DNA from: Dichetophora obliterata
Taxonomy: Eukaryota; Arthropoda; Insecta; Diptera; Sciomyzidae
Assembly: GCA_963920525.1 (NCBI GenBank)
Contig: OY986436.1
Span: 80,259,630 to 80,323,629 of the forward strand
Length of the DNA stretch: 64,000 nucleotides
Direction of reading: 5' to 3'
A program made the position numbers and the translations under genes. The notes beneath the pieces were generated by a model. That model did no database searches. It was not told the DNA's origin and saw only the letters and a program-made list of their open reading frames with translations. The stretch's first letter is position 1, and every line of letters starts with the position of its first letter. This document shows positions 32,802 to 44,285 of this stretch, in pieces.

Positions 32802-33570
32802 GGTATTACACTTGTTTTTTTTTTTTGCATTTTTGAGATATTAAAAGCAGCAGCGAGAAAAAGTTAAAGAAATACTTTGTGAAAAAGGGAAAATGATAGT
32901 AGGCTGTTTAAAAATTACATTTCCAAGTAATTTTAAATTTTTGAAAAATATGTTATTGGCTTGGGTTTAATTTTTATTAGTATAATTATTTGGTAACTTA
33001 TTTTTTGGTATAACTAAATAATAAGTTTTCGTATCAAAGTTGTGAAAGGAATAAAAAAGCAGCTGCTTCATTTGAGGAGTCTATTTTTAAAAGCGGTTAC
33101 TTATGCTGGAGCTGTTCTTGACAGCAAAAATATTGACAGTCTCGTCAAATGTAGAGCTGCTGAGCCACTTTGAGAATACTTTTCATTTCTTGGTTGAGAA
33201 TCTTCCTCTGACTCCATCAAATATAAAGCAGATAAAATATTTAATTGTGCAATGCGCACAATTTTGCTTTTCACATTAATTTTAATTTGTATTCATAATA
33301 TGTAAACATATATAAACAAAACTATTTGTAAACAAATATTGAAATGTCCCAATGTCACAATATACAATATTGAAATGTGAATTTGTCAAATTTTAAGCTG
33401 CTAGCGTCTGAAAAAGTAAGTTTTTTTTTACATTTGTCAGCCATTGAAAATGATAGCTCTGCATTTTTTGTACCTATATCGTACTCCTACCTAAAATTTT
33501 ATATATTCGTTTAGTGTGTTGCTTTTGCATTTTTCAGATCTTAAAAATGCAAAAAAAGGAAGTATCATAC
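32802..33570. mobile_element. ~770-bp non-autonomous DNA element with imperfect inverted ends
   Basis: The left end GTATTACACTTG..TTTTTTTGCATTTTTGAGAT (from 32803) is mirrored by the right end (33538-33570), whose complement reads GTATGATACTTCC then TTTTTTTGCATTTTTAAGAT. The interior is AT-rich without a transposase. Its right edge touches the left end of the Tc1-like element, so the order of insertion is uncertain. Confidence 0.5.
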
Positions 33571-33930
33571 ACTGCACGAACTAATGATAAGACCAAACAT
33601 ATAAGCACATTTTCTTGCGTGTACAAATAAAAGAATGCTGTTAACTCTTTTATATTGAAAACATGAGGCTACAGTTCATTCGGGTAACGGTACCCAGCGT
33701 ACAATTACTTCCGACTTCTGTACGAATTCTGACAGAACGTCTGCACAAGTTGCCGAGTCTGATGCCGAATTCTGTGCGAATTCTTACCGAAATTTGTATG
33801 AACGGTTGACAAGAATTCGGACCGACATTTCTGTTGAAAGTCGGCTACTTGTGCAGACTATTCTTACAGAATTCTGTCCAATTTCTGATGGGAATTTCGG
33901 AGGGAAATCTTACATTTTGTACGACAAAGG

Positions 33931-34135
33931 TCAGACAATTCTGACCATTGTCGGACAGAACATCAGACATATGTCAGACAATTCTGACCATTGTCGGACA
34001 GAACATCAGACATAGGTCAGACAATTCTGACCATTGTCGGACAAAACATCAGACATATGTCAGACAATTCTGACCTTTGTCTGACAGAACATCAGACATT
34101 GATCAGACAATTCTGACCTTTGTCGGAAAAAATGA
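33931..34135 (+). repeat. 43-bp minisatellite, nearly 5 copies
   Basis: TCAGACAATTCTGACC starts units at 33931, 33974, 34017, 34060 and 34103, with exact 43-base steps and few changes. The words CATCAGACAT and TGTCGGACAGAAC resemble sequence next to both ends of the surrounding inverted-ended element, so the array may have grown from its subterminal repeats. Confidence 0.9.
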
Positions 34136-34186
34136 AAAATTGGTTTAAATTTTAAAAATTCATATTTATTTTAGAATTATTATAAT

Positions 34187-34487
34187 TATAATAAAGTAAT
34201 TTAATTAAATTTTTTTAAAAACAAAGTGCAATTGCAATTGTGATATTCAAAATCTTATAATAACGTAATTTAATTCAAGTTTTTTAAAAACAAAGTGCAA
34301 TTGCAATTGTGAAATTCAAAATCTTATAATAAAGTAATTTAATTCCATTTTTTTAAAAGCAAAGTGTAATTGCAATTGTTAAATTCAAAATCTTATAATA
34401 ACGTAATTTAATTAAATTTTTTTAACAACAAAGTGCAATTGTAATTGTGTATTTCAAAATGTAATTATTATAATAAAGTAATGTTTT
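34187..34487 (+). repeat. 69-bp AT-rich minisatellite, about 4 copies
   Basis: ATAAMGTAATTTAATT recurs at 34191, 34260, 34329 and 34398 (69-base steps) and again at 34473. Each unit carries AAGTGCAATTGCAATTG. Confidence 0.9.
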
Positions 34488-35022
34488 TTTATTTAATTAT
34501 TTTTGTTTTATTTAGTTTTATTCAGTCATCCTCAGTTGTTTTTCTTTTATTTCTTTTATTCAATCGGTCTTTTGCCGAATTAAAAAAAAATTTTATGCTG
34601 CTTTCCACTGTGGAACTATTTGTTTGTGGAATTTGTTCCAAGGTGACATCTAAAAAGACAATTTTAATGAATAAGAATCGTCTATACTAGTTGAAATGCA
34701 ATTTTTTTAAATACCTTTAAGTAGCTTTATAAAATGTAGGTCTCTGACCGGTATATTGTTATTTGAAGACGACCACGAAAATTTTGAGACAATATTGTCA
34801 TCTTGGAATATTAAACTCAAATATTATTAAACTCACTTTCTAAACTTATTTTACGCTATTTTTTATTTTAACTTTTTTTTCACACTAAATCATCGTTTTC
34901 GCACAAATCAACTCTTGTAGTCACCGATTGAATTATAAATGACGCTCGATTGACACAATCCAATCGCACAAAAAAATTGACAATGGAATGTAACGGGATT
35001 AACAACAAAAAACCAAATCACA

Positions 35023-38000
35023 TGTTGCGTGCAGCCAAATCTAGCTGGCAGTCGCAGAGCTTAAACAGCCATAAAAGTCGTCATTGCAGTGGCACCATAA
35101 AAATGTTTTCATATTATCGGGCCATATGGCAACACTGCGCGAGAGCTGAATCTACTTGGTTGTTCTGATGTTTTTTTGTTTCTTTCTCTCTCCTCTCATT
35201 ATGTTCGGTAATGGCATTGTTTTTGGTGCGGCCGTTTAAACGGTAGTCTGATCAGGCGATTTCATAACGGACATGAATCGAAGGTCAATAGCGAGTTTGT
35301 CGGCTTGCACTCAGAACGGTACAGAATGCACAAGGAGTGAGATTTGAGTCGTGGACCGTGTCGGACGTGGTTGATGGGATGCTTTCGACAACTAAGCAGA
35401 TATCAAAAGAATTTAGCCGCTACGAATTGTCAAGAAAAGTTAATTTTTTTAAAAGCAATACAAATTGGCGTTTATTTGCGAAGAACTAAGTAATTGAAGT
35501 ATAAATTAATTGATTTAAGAAAGAAAATAATAATTTCTAAGAGTAAAACAAAATACGGATACTAACAATCATAACAGCAAGCATTTATAGCAAAGAAATA
35601 ATGTCTCATACAATACTACTCGTTCACAGAACGTTAAATTTTGAAATTAAAGAAAACAGGGTAGAAAAAAAAAAGGAAATAAGAAGCTGTGAAAAGCTAA
35701 CCCGCTAAAAATAAAGACGGAAAAAGTTTATAGAAAAAAAAAAGACAAAAAGTGCTAGGAAAAATAGTGCTGAAAAAAAGAAATAAAATTTAAGAAAAGT
35801 TTAACAAGAAGACAGTGGAGAAAAAGTAAAGCTGTGAAAAGTTTAGCAGCGAAAGTGAAGCATAAGAAACAAAAAGTGCTAGGAAAGATAGTGCTGAAAA
35901 AAAATATAAAATTTAAGAAAAGTTTAACAAGAAGACAGTGGAGAAAAAGTAAAGCTGTGAAAAGTTAAGCAGCGAAAGTGAAGCATAAGAAACAAAAGAT
36001 GCTAGGCATGATTCAATTATGTATAAGGAGAGATAGTGCTGAAAAAAATATAAAATTTAAGAAAAGTTTAACAAAAGACAGTGGAGAAAAAGAAAAGCTG
36101 TGAAAATTTAAGCAGCGAAAGTAAAGCATTAGAAATAAAAAGTGCGCGAAAAGTTAGTGCGGAAAGGAAATAATATAGTCGAGAAGAGAAAATAAAAGTA
36201 AAGAAAACAGTGTAGAAAGAAAAAAAAAATAGAAACACAGTGAAATGGAGTGCAGTTAAGAAAAGAAATTCATAGACAACGATAAAATAAAGAAAACAGT
36301 GTAGAGGAAAAATAAAATCGAAAGCGGTGTAAGATATTGCTGCGGAAATAAGTTTTAAGACAGAAAGAGAAAAGAAAATTTTTAAAGAAAAGTTTAGTGC
36401 GAAGTATTTTAAAATAAATAAATCCGTGTAGAAAACAAAAGTTCTGCAAAGAAATAAAAGCTGTGCAGTTCAGTGCAGCGAAAATTATAGTCAAGACAAG
36501 AAATTAAAAAAAATAAGAAAGCAGTGTAGGAAGAGAGTAATGATTAAAAGCTGTGAAACGCTAGGCAGCGAAAATAAAAATATAAGACAAGTATAAGTGA
36601 AGCAGACAGTAAAAGTAAAAAAACTGTGAAACGCTAAGTAGTTAAAATCAGTTGTACGAAAAGAGAGTAAAGAAAACAGGCCAGAAAGAAAATAAATAAA
36701 ACCTGTGCCAGGAGTTACAAAAACCCAGAAAGTACGAGAGTGACATAAAAAGGGGGCGTAACCAGAGGAGGGCTATTCATGATCGCCCACGTAGCAACGG
36801 ACAGCAGGTTGGAAGTCTCAAACGTCGCTCATCGTGGTGAAATATTTTTGGTTGTATTGTAATGCTTAAATTTGCCTAAACTAATTCAAGAGTTTTTTTT
36901 AGTATAAATTTTTCTGTATATTTTGATGTTCATTATATGATATATGTACATATATATTTAAGCAATATTTTTGGACTTAGGAGCTTCTTAATTTGTGTTA
37001 AGTTTTTGGGACGCCGAGTTTCGAAACAAATCTTCGTGTTAGCGCGGGTAACGTATATTAAATCGAATATTTTCATTTACGAATCCCATGTCCTAAGGGT
37101 ATAACAGTTTGGTACCAAATTATTATGCGGTTATGTGGGAATTGTTGAATTGCGTCAATGCTTAGGCCAAATCTTGGCACTGTAATCGAAGATTAGTTCA
37201 AACGAGGTCTGTTTGTAGTTCCTTTAAAGTTGATAAATCTAGTTGGATGTAAACCGATTCAATTATTCTTAAAATGAGTGAGGCAGTAATATTTGAGTTC
37301 CGTAATTAAGAGTTAAAAATAAATTTAAGGATATTTCAGAAAATATAAAAAAGGTTTAAATACTTAAATTTAATTTTGATTTAATTTAAATTTAAGAACA
37401 ATGAAAATATGTAGATACATTTCTGGTCGCTAAGATATTGTAGGTCGTGAATTTGTGTTAATAATTCTCTTAATATTGTTTTTTTTTTCCTTCATATATA
37501 TATATAAAATTACCTTTGATTTCAGCATAATATAATAAGAGATTTGTTTTTGTTAAAAATAAGAAAAAAAAAATCAACAAAATATAATGTACCGTTCGAG
37601 ATTACACATAAAATTCTGAAGTCATTTTTTTTTGGAAATCATGTGTGAGTAGGGACAATTTGTTGGGGGTGGATATATGATGTGGTTAAACGGTAGAAGA
37701 ATTAAAAAAATGGGTGGTGACTGGATCATAGGAAGAAGGTAAGATGGGTGTGTTTGGTAATTGGGGTTGCAAATAGAATCTTTGTCCTGCAACCATGGTA
37801 GGGTGGGCCAGCGAGTGGAACATAACACCGGTTCCCAGTGTTTTTTTTTGGTATGCCCAAAAGTAGTTTTTTTTTATTGTCGTAGAATACCACCGATGTA
37901 AAGGTATTTTCGTGGTGGGTTTGGTTTTTTTTCGGAGGCTCAGGGTTTTATTCCCTGGACCTCATTTTGTGTTAGCCCTCGATCCGGCTGGCCAGGTCGA

Positions 38001-38067
38001 ACCGACCCTGACCGTGTGAGCTAGCCGTGTGCAGCCAGCCGGATACGATAAATTGGGGATATTAACA
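35023..38067 (+). repeat. 5' LTR of the 12.3-kb gypsy (3045 bp)
   Basis: Termini are TGTTGCGTGC and GGATATTAACA. It contains a purine-rich tract (about 35540-36720), tandem repeats, and near its 3' end an inverted GGCTGGCC/AGCCAGCC-type region. At about 3 kb it is several times longer than common insect gypsy LTRs (roughly 0.3-1 kb). No coding frame in it is convincing. Confidence 0.95.
35640..36720 (+). repeat. Purine-rich tract with ~124-bp tandem units inside the LTR
   Basis: The plus strand is dominated by A and G for about 1 kb. Three units of about 120-150 bases (around 35750-36150) repeat the words AGTGCTGAAAAAAA, AAATTTAAGAAAAGTTTAAC and GACAGTGGAGAAAAAG. The last part is a looser series of AAAGAAAACAGTGTAGA words. 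The same tract is present in the 3' LTR at about 44900-45990. Confidence 0.85.
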
Positions 38068-38071
38068 TAAA

Positions 38072-38083
38072 TGGCGCCCAAAC
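38072..38083 (+). promoter_or_regulatory. Primer-binding site (tRNA-Lys type) of the gypsy element
   Basis: TGGCGCCCAAAC begins four bases after the 5' LTR. Its first ten bases match the complement of the CCA-tailed 3' end of an insect tRNA-Lys as I recall it, which is used by several gypsy lineages. Confidence 0.75.
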
Positions 38084-38884
38084 AAAAAAATATAAATTAT
38101 ATGAAGAATCAAAGGTACCGGAAAATGTGTGAAGTTTAAGGTTAGAATTTCTTTTTCCGTTTAACAATTGCCTATACTGGTGACATAACTAGGGAAAATT
38201 AGTCCAGAAGTTATTTGCATCCGGGTTGACAAGGGTTAATGGTCAAAGAGTTCATCGTTAGTGGTGGAACCGAGGATTTGCTGATGAAGCGGTGGCTTAG
38301 GGGGGCATTTAGACCCAAGCCCTAATTGCATCGTCTAGTTGATGAATTTAAGGGAACCAACTTTTTTTTTTTGTTGTTCATGTTGAGATTTGAATTAATT
38401 TCCTGAAGGTGAAATAGCCAAAGCTTTTTGTAATGTCCGGTCGAGCGTCCGTGTCAAAGTATATCTGAGTCATTGTTGCGTCTCGCCCTAGCAGGACCAG
38501 TATCCTAATATTTAAAGCTAAATGTATAGTTGTATTGACCTGCAGGGATTTACAAAAAGTCCTGAAATTCAGAAATTAGCGTTGAGGTCTATTGGACCCC
38601 AAGGTTAATTTTTGAAGTGCTCCCTAATTTTTTTTCTTTATTAAATAATTTTGGGCAGAACAATCAAGGGCTAAGTGTTAGTAAATTGTTTGTTTTTTTT
38701 TATGTAATAAATATGAGAAGTTTTTTCTGAAGTCATCACCCGAGTAAGTTACCTGACCATATTTTCAATTAACCCCATATAGACACCCCCGTAAGGATTT
38801 CTGTATTTCAAATTAAAAGTTTTTCGTTTTGGTAAAGTTTTGCTAGTAAGGCAAGTTATTTTTTTGTTTTTTTTTATATTACGT
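38084..38884 (+). other. Untranslated leader of the gypsy element
   Basis: About 800 bases lie between the primer-binding site and the gag start, without a coding frame. It should hold packaging signals, but none can be named from sequence alone. Confidence 0.6.
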
Positions 38885-40500
38885 ATGGACAGTTCTGGAA
38901 AGAAAATTTATAATTCGATTAGAAAACATCTACGTTTTGAAGTGCCTGAATCGTTGGCGCACGGCTATAATACCCGCTTTAGGAAAGCATCGAATATGCC
39001 TCTAAAACATACTCCACCCAAGGGTGGGAGCCAATATCGAAAATCGGATGGAGAGGGTCCACAGGACTCCACTGCTGAAATAGGTGCAGCCGCTAATAGT
39101 CAAGCTTCTAGGGCTTTTATCGATATGTCCAAAACAATTATAAACCGTGAGCAAACCAATGTTGGAAATGCCTCTTTTGCAAGCGATGGTTCTGCGGTCA
39201 GTGTAGGTGCAGCCTCACTGGCATTGCAAGAAGACGAAATTGAGGAGGAGTCTAACCAGAATACCGGAACAAGTGCCATTACGAGCGAATTGAGATCTTT
39301 AGTAAACACAGCAGTAGCTCAAGCTCATGAAAGCTATAGGGCGTCTTTAAAAAAGGAGGTTACCGCTGCAATTAAAGAGTCCATTCAAATTCAATTTGTA
39401 GATTTTATGAAAACTATTAACGACGTCATTCGGCCTTCGCCACAGGTAGAAGGAGACATAATTTTTCCAAATCATACTTCCTCCGGTTGTCATCCTCGAA
39501 GGAGGGAAAATGTTGATGCGTCACGAGTTTTAGGCCGACCGTTATCGAGCTCATACGAAAGTCTGAACATACAGCCGAACAAGAATGGCAATAATCACAG
39601 TAGAATTCCTAGAGATAACTTAGATAGTAGTTTAAATAATAATATCAGAGTTGACCCCCAAAATAGGGCAGTGCACTATCGCGACGCAGTAGTCAACGAT
39701 GACACCCGTTTTCGACAGGCACACAGCGTTCCACAATGGGCGGGGAGGCCACCACAACCGAAAGAAGCATATAGGTCAGGGTATGAACTGCCAGAGCAAG
39801 TTCAACCACGGCAGCAATCCTTGTCAGGTGTTGGGCAGCGAGAATCCGCCGCGTCATACCAGCGTATAGAAAAGTGGGAGTTAAGTTTTGATGGGCAAAA
39901 AGATAAGATGGTAGAAGATTTTATTTTCCGATTGGAATTTCTTCAAGCTCAGTACGGTTGCTCTTGGGCAGAAATTATACGAGACTTCTATCGATTGTTA
40001 AAGGGGAATGCTCGAGAGTGGTATTGGACATATCTCCAAACCCATCGTATCTACGTGCGGCCTTACTCCATGAATTTCAACAAACGACAAGCAACTTTGA
40101 AATCATGAGAGAATTGGTAGAAAGACGACAAAATCCCGGCGAGTCGGTAGACGACTACTTTCATCAAATGCGAAAGCTGCGGTCTCGCCTTAAAGACAAA
40201 AAGACAGGGTGTGGCAATTCCGATCCGACCGTGGAGGCGTTGAGTATGCCTCTACGACCGAAAGTGGCTTTGGATCCACTGCGACGCGTTTTGCAATGTT
40301 GGAATTGTGACCAGAATGGGCACGCATATGTAGATTGTCCTGCGGTAGATCGACGTATATTTTGTTATAAATGTGGTAGGGTGGGAACCATAACGCCTAA
40401 TTGTCCAAAATGCTCTGGGGAAAACGCACAGCGGAGTGCGGCGAAAGCAGGCGAGTCGCGCTCCACTCAGACGCCTGGCGAGATGCAGAAACAGCAGTAA
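38885..40500 (+). pseudogene. Gag of the 12.3-kb gypsy, one frameshift
   Basis: Gag assembles the particle. The start at ATG 38885 (MDSSGKKIYNS) was chosen over the in-frame ATG at 38840, whose extension is a run of hydrophobic residues coded in T-rich leader. The N-terminal half is hydrophilic. The capsid core begins near 39860 (WELSFDGQKDKMVEDFIFRL) and continues to REWYWTYLQTH. The frame then changes between about 40025 and 40045 (a one-base loss or equivalent), after which LLHEFQQTTSNFEIM and the nucleic-acid-binding end are open: CWNCDQNGHAYVDC, a normal knuckle, and CYKCGRVGTITPNC, which lacks the His. The frame ends at 40500. A sequencing error at the break is possible given the young age. 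Confidence 0.8.
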
Positions 40501-43500
40501 GTACTGAAGCGAAGAGCCAAGAGCCTGCAGAACAACAAAATCTTAAATTAGTTCCTAGAATAGTTAGTTTCAATGATAAGTTTGCAAATTTTAAAAACAT
40601 AGGATTAGAAAGTAAAAAGTTATATGTAATAAAACCGATCGAGGAAAGGCTACGGAATTATTACGCAGTCAGGGCACGTATCTTTGATGAGAACGGGGTG
40701 TTAGGAGCACGGCAGTTGTCGAGGAGGGTGCAAAAGGCACGGGAGCGCTATAAAATAAGGCGACAGGGGCGACATAGCTTTATCGCGACATTAAACCAGT
40801 TAGAGTCGACAGACCCACGACCGTATGCTGAAATCCAAATTGGCGGCAAAGTTTTAAAAGGGCTGTTAGATTCGGGTGCTTCAGTAAGCATATTAGGTAA
40901 AGGGTGTCGAGAGTTGCTCTCCGAACTAGGTCTCTCGATTTGTGCACATTATTCTTCCGTCCGTACAGCAGGGGGACGAAAACACGTAATATGCGGAAAG
41001 ATACAGGTTCCGGTCAAATACGACAACAACGAACATACCATTCTATTTTATTTATGTCCCACTTTAGACCAACCCTTGTATCTGGGTGTGGATTTCTGGC
41101 GCGCTTTTCAAATAGCACCGGGGTTATTTCAAGTAGCCCAACTCGACGTGGTAAAAATTCAGCAGTTATTCGATGCACCTGAGGCTGTTAAATACAGTGG
41201 CCCAATAGCACACGAGCTAACAGCTAAGCAACAAGAACGTTTGAATGAGGTAAAGCAGCAATTTCGTAGCTATGAAGATTATGGTCTGGGCCGCACGAGC
41301 CTCGAGATCCATACGATTCAGTTAGTTGAAGGAGCAACGCCGGTAAAAGATCGCCATTACCCGATCTCGCCGGCCGTACAGCAATTGGTTTATGCCGAAG
41401 TCGACGAAATGCTACGCCTCGGGGTTATAGAGGAATGTGAGAGTCCGTGGAGTAACAGAACCACTATGGTGCGCAAGTCCGATGGGAAAAATCGCTTCTG
41501 CCTCGATGCTCGCAAGCTAAACGCTCGCACTGTGAAGGACGCGTACCCGCTTCAAAATATCGAGGGCATCTTGAGCCGAATCGATCAAACGCACTTCATT
41601 AGTAGCGTCGATTTGAAGTTCGCGTTTTGGCAGATAGAGCTCGAGGAGAAGGCGAAGGCGTACACTGCATTCACCGTCCCTGGTAGGCCCCTATACCAAT
41701 TCGCTGTGATGCCTTTTGGGCTATGCAACGCGGCGCAGAGACTCTGCCGATTAATGGACAAAGTGGTGCCACAAAGGTTAAAAAGCCATGTATTTACGTA
41801 TTTAGACGACTTGCTAATTATTGCCTCAGATTTTGATACTCACCTTAAGGTCCTGTCGGAAGTCGCGGAATGCCTAAAGAGGGCCAATTTAACAATTGGC
41901 TTGAAGAAATCGAATTTTTGTTTTAAGGAGCTTCGCTACCTTGGGTTCATAATTGGGGGTGGCATGCTTCGGACAGATCCGACCAAAGTAGAAGCGATAC
42001 GTAAAATTCCCTTGCCAAAATCGCCAAAAATGGTTCGAAGTTTCTTGGGTACAGCCGGTTGGTACCGCCGTTTTGTTCACAATTTCGCAGAGATATCTGC
42101 ACCACTGAGTGACACCTTAAAGAAGGGTTCAAAGTTTGAAATGACCTCGGCGGCAGTCGAAGCATTTAATAAGTTGAAAGAGATATTAACGACAGCCCCC
42201 GTACTAGTCCATCCAGATTTCTCTCGCCGTTTCTTTGTACAGTGCGATGCGTCAGGAATTGGGGTAGGTGCTGTGCTGTACCAGAGAGACGACGAGATGA
42301 ATGAACGGCCGATAGAGTTCTTTTCTAAAAAATTAAATGGTTGCCAGGCAAATTATACGGTAACGGAAAAGGAGTGCTTGGCGGCAGTTTTAGCAATCCA
42401 GCGATTCCGACCGTATATTGAATTAATGCCTTTTACTGTGTTGACAGATCACGCCAGCCTTAAATGGCTCATGAGCCTTAAGGATTTAAATGGGCGCTTA
42501 GCCAGATGGTCACTGCAGCTGCAGTCTTTCAATTTCGAAATTGAGCACCGGAAAGGCTCTGAAAATGTTGTCGCCGATATGCTCTCCCGCACGGTAGAGG
42601 AGGTTGGTACAGATGACGATGACGGCATGGTGCTGGATGTTGAAACCACAGAATTCACTTCGACTGAGTACCTAGACCTTATTAAAACTGTCAATGAAAA
42701 TAGCGATAAATTACCAGATTTAAAAATTGAAGATGGGCTGGTTTTCAAGAAATCACTTTCACAATACGGTTTAGATACTCAGGAATTTAGCTGGAAACTG
42801 TGGGTTCGTGAAGCGTTGACTAGCACGCTTATACAGAAAGCTCACGAACCAAAGACCGCTGCGCATGGGGGAATTGTGAAGACACTCCACCGACTAAGAA
42901 GCTTGTATCACTGGCCGAACATGACCGTACAAGTACGGAATTATATTCGGAACTGTGTGGTCTGCAAGGAGTCGAAGCCCGCTAATCCCACACCGCGAGC
43001 TGAAATCGGTAATGAGGTGGTTACGTTGCGCCCCTTTCAAAAGCTTTACATTGACTTTTTAGGTAAATACCCGCGTTCTAACGGTGGAAATGCCTACATC
43101 TTTATAGCAGTAGATCATTTTTCAAAGTTTGTTTTTTTGAAAGCCATGCGTGAGGCAACGGCTGGTAATGTGGTGAATTTCTTGGTGCAAGAAATATTTC
43201 ATAAGTTTGGAACACCTGAGCTGATTCATTCAGATAATGGGTCTCAATTCGTTGGGAAAGAATTTAAAAAAATGGTTGAAGCCTATCGTATAAAGCACTT
43301 ACGCACTGCGTTGTACGCACCCCAATCGAACGCTTCTGAGCGTGTCAACCAATCGGTGCTTGCAGCCATCCGTTCTTACTTGGAAAGCGACCACAAAGAC
43401 TGGGACGCGTATCTGTCAGAAATTGAGTGCGCGCTCCGGAGTTCAGTGCACGCCGCGACAGGGGTTACCCCATATTTCGCTCTGTTTGGGCAAAATATGT

Positions 43501-43871
43501 TCACCAGTGGCGCTGACTATCGGCTGGCCAGGAGATTGTGTGCTTTAGAAGACAGCGAGTTGCGGGTGCTTTCAAAAGAAAATCGTATGGAAATTATTCG
43601 GAACAAAATAAAAGAAAATCTGCACAAGGCCTATATTAAAAGCGCAGATCGTTGCAACAAGCGTGCGAAGAGAACATATTTCGTCCCAGGGCAGGAAATT
43701 TATAAGCGAAATGTCGTGCTAAGCGATTTTAAAAAGAACCTGAATGCCAAGTTCTGTCGGAAGTTCTCGAAGTGCCGCGTCGTAAAAAGTGTAGGCAACA
43801 ACATGTATGAAATCGAATCACTTTCCGGCAAGCCTTTAGGGATTTTCCACGTGGTTCACCTTAAGCAATAG
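40401..43871 (+). CDS. Pol polyprotein of the 12.3-kb gypsy (protease, RT, RNase H, integrase)
   Basis: An intact 1156-codon frame overlaps the gag end by 100 bases in the -1 register, so it is probably made by -1 ribosomal frameshifting. Protease: GLLDSGASVSILGKG (catalytic Asp at residue 157). RT: ISSVDLKFAFWQIEL, VMPFGLCNAAQRLCRLM and VFTYLDDLLII (YLDD, residues about 467-470). RNase H: FVQCDASGIGVGAVLYQ and LTDHASLKWLM. Integrase: zinc region H-X-H-C-C near 42840-42970 (AAHGGIVKTLHRLRSLYHWP, CVVCK), core FIAVDHFSKFVFLKAM, HSDNGSQFVGKEF and SERVNQSVLAAI (D-D-E). The end (VHLKQ) is natural. All catalytic residues are present, so the enzyme set could be functional. Confidence 0.95.
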   Translation: MSKMLWGKRTAECGESRRVALHSDAWRDAETAVSTEAKSQEPAEQQNLKLVPRIVSFNDKFANFKNIGLESKKLYVIKPIEERLRNYYAVRARIFDENGVLGARQLSRRVQKARERYKIRRQGRHSFIATLNQLESTDPRPYAEIQIGGKVLKGLLDSGASVSILGKGCRELLSELGLSICAHYSSVRTAGGRKHVICGKIQVPVKYDNNEHTILFYLCPTLDQPLYLGVDFWRAFQIAPGLFQVAQLDVVKIQQLFDAPEAVKYSGPIAHELTAKQQERLNEVKQQFRSYEDYGLGRTSLEIHTIQLVEGATPVKDRHYPISPAVQQLVYAEVDEMLRLGVIEECESPWSNRTTMVRKSDGKNRFCLDARKLNARTVKDAYPLQNIEGILSRIDQTHFISSVDLKFAFWQIELEEKAKAYTAFTVPGRPLYQFAVMPFGLCNAAQRLCRLMDKVVPQRLKSHVFTYLDDLLIIASDFDTHLKVLSEVAECLKRANLTIGLKKSNFCFKELRYLGFIIGGGMLRTDPTKVEAIRKIPLPKSPKMVRSFLGTAGWYRRFVHNFAEISAPLSDTLKKGSKFEMTSAAVEAFNKLKEILTTAPVLVHPDFSRRFFVQCDASGIGVGAVLYQRDDEMNERPIEFFSKKLNGCQANYTVTEKECLAAVLAIQRFRPYIELMPFTVLTDHASLKWLMSLKDLNGRLARWSLQLQSFNFEIEHRKGSENVVADMLSRTVEEVGTDDDDGMVLDVETTEFTSTEYLDLIKTVNENSDKLPDLKIEDGLVFKKSLSQYGLDTQEFSWKLWVREALTSTLIQKAHEPKTAAHGGIVKTLHRLRSLYHWPNMTVQVRNYIRNCVVCKESKPANPTPRAEIGNEVVTLRPFQKLYIDFLGKYPRSNGGNAYIFIAVDHFSKFVFLKAMREATAGNVVNFLVQEIFHKFGTPELIHSDNGSQFVGKEFKKMVEAYRIKHLRTALYAPQSNASERVNQSVLAAIRSYLESDHKDWDAYLSEIECALRSSVHAATGVTPYFALFGQNMFTSGADYRLARRLCALEDSELRVLSKENRMEIIRNKIKENLHKAYIKSADRCNKRAKRTYFVPGQEIYKRNVVLSDFKKNLNAKFCRKFSKCRVVKSVGNNMYEIESLSGKPLGIFHVVHLKQ

Positions 43872-44285
43872 AAATAATATTTTTTTCATGATGAGATTCC
43901 AACTGAAGTTAAGGAATAAAATAGAGAGAAAATTACTACGATTAGTGTGCATGATCTAACGTTCGATAGCGAGGTTTATTTCGTGTGAGCAGATATCAGT
44001 CGGTTAGCAACTTTTCATGTACATTATTGTGCCCGGTTTCTCAATCGGTAAAGCATGTAAATTCTCAGGGTGTGGGCGAACGCCTACGTTGGGGCGCCTG
44101 AAAGAAAAGGGAATAAAATAAAAAAAAAAATTTTTTTTATGAAAACTAATGAAAACCCAAAACCCGGAATATAAAGTAGAGATGGTTTTATATATAAAAA
44201 AAAACGGTTTTAGAGCGATTTGTCCACCCGTTTTCCACCAGTTTTTCTGCTATCCGGATACTCCTTCCTTGTAAACCTGGAGTTT
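43872..44285 (+). other. 3' untranslated region of the gypsy element before the 3' LTR
   Basis: There is no env frame. The last bases before the LTR (CTTGTAAACCTGGAGTTT) contain the only candidate polypurine tract next to the LTR, which is weak. A longer A-rich run sits at 44100-44215. Confidence 0.6.

Noticed and set aside
39958..40108. Programmed frameshift inside gag of the 12.3-kb gypsy
   Set aside because: The break falls inside the capsid core and not at a gag-pol border. A one-base loss or sequencing error is simpler.
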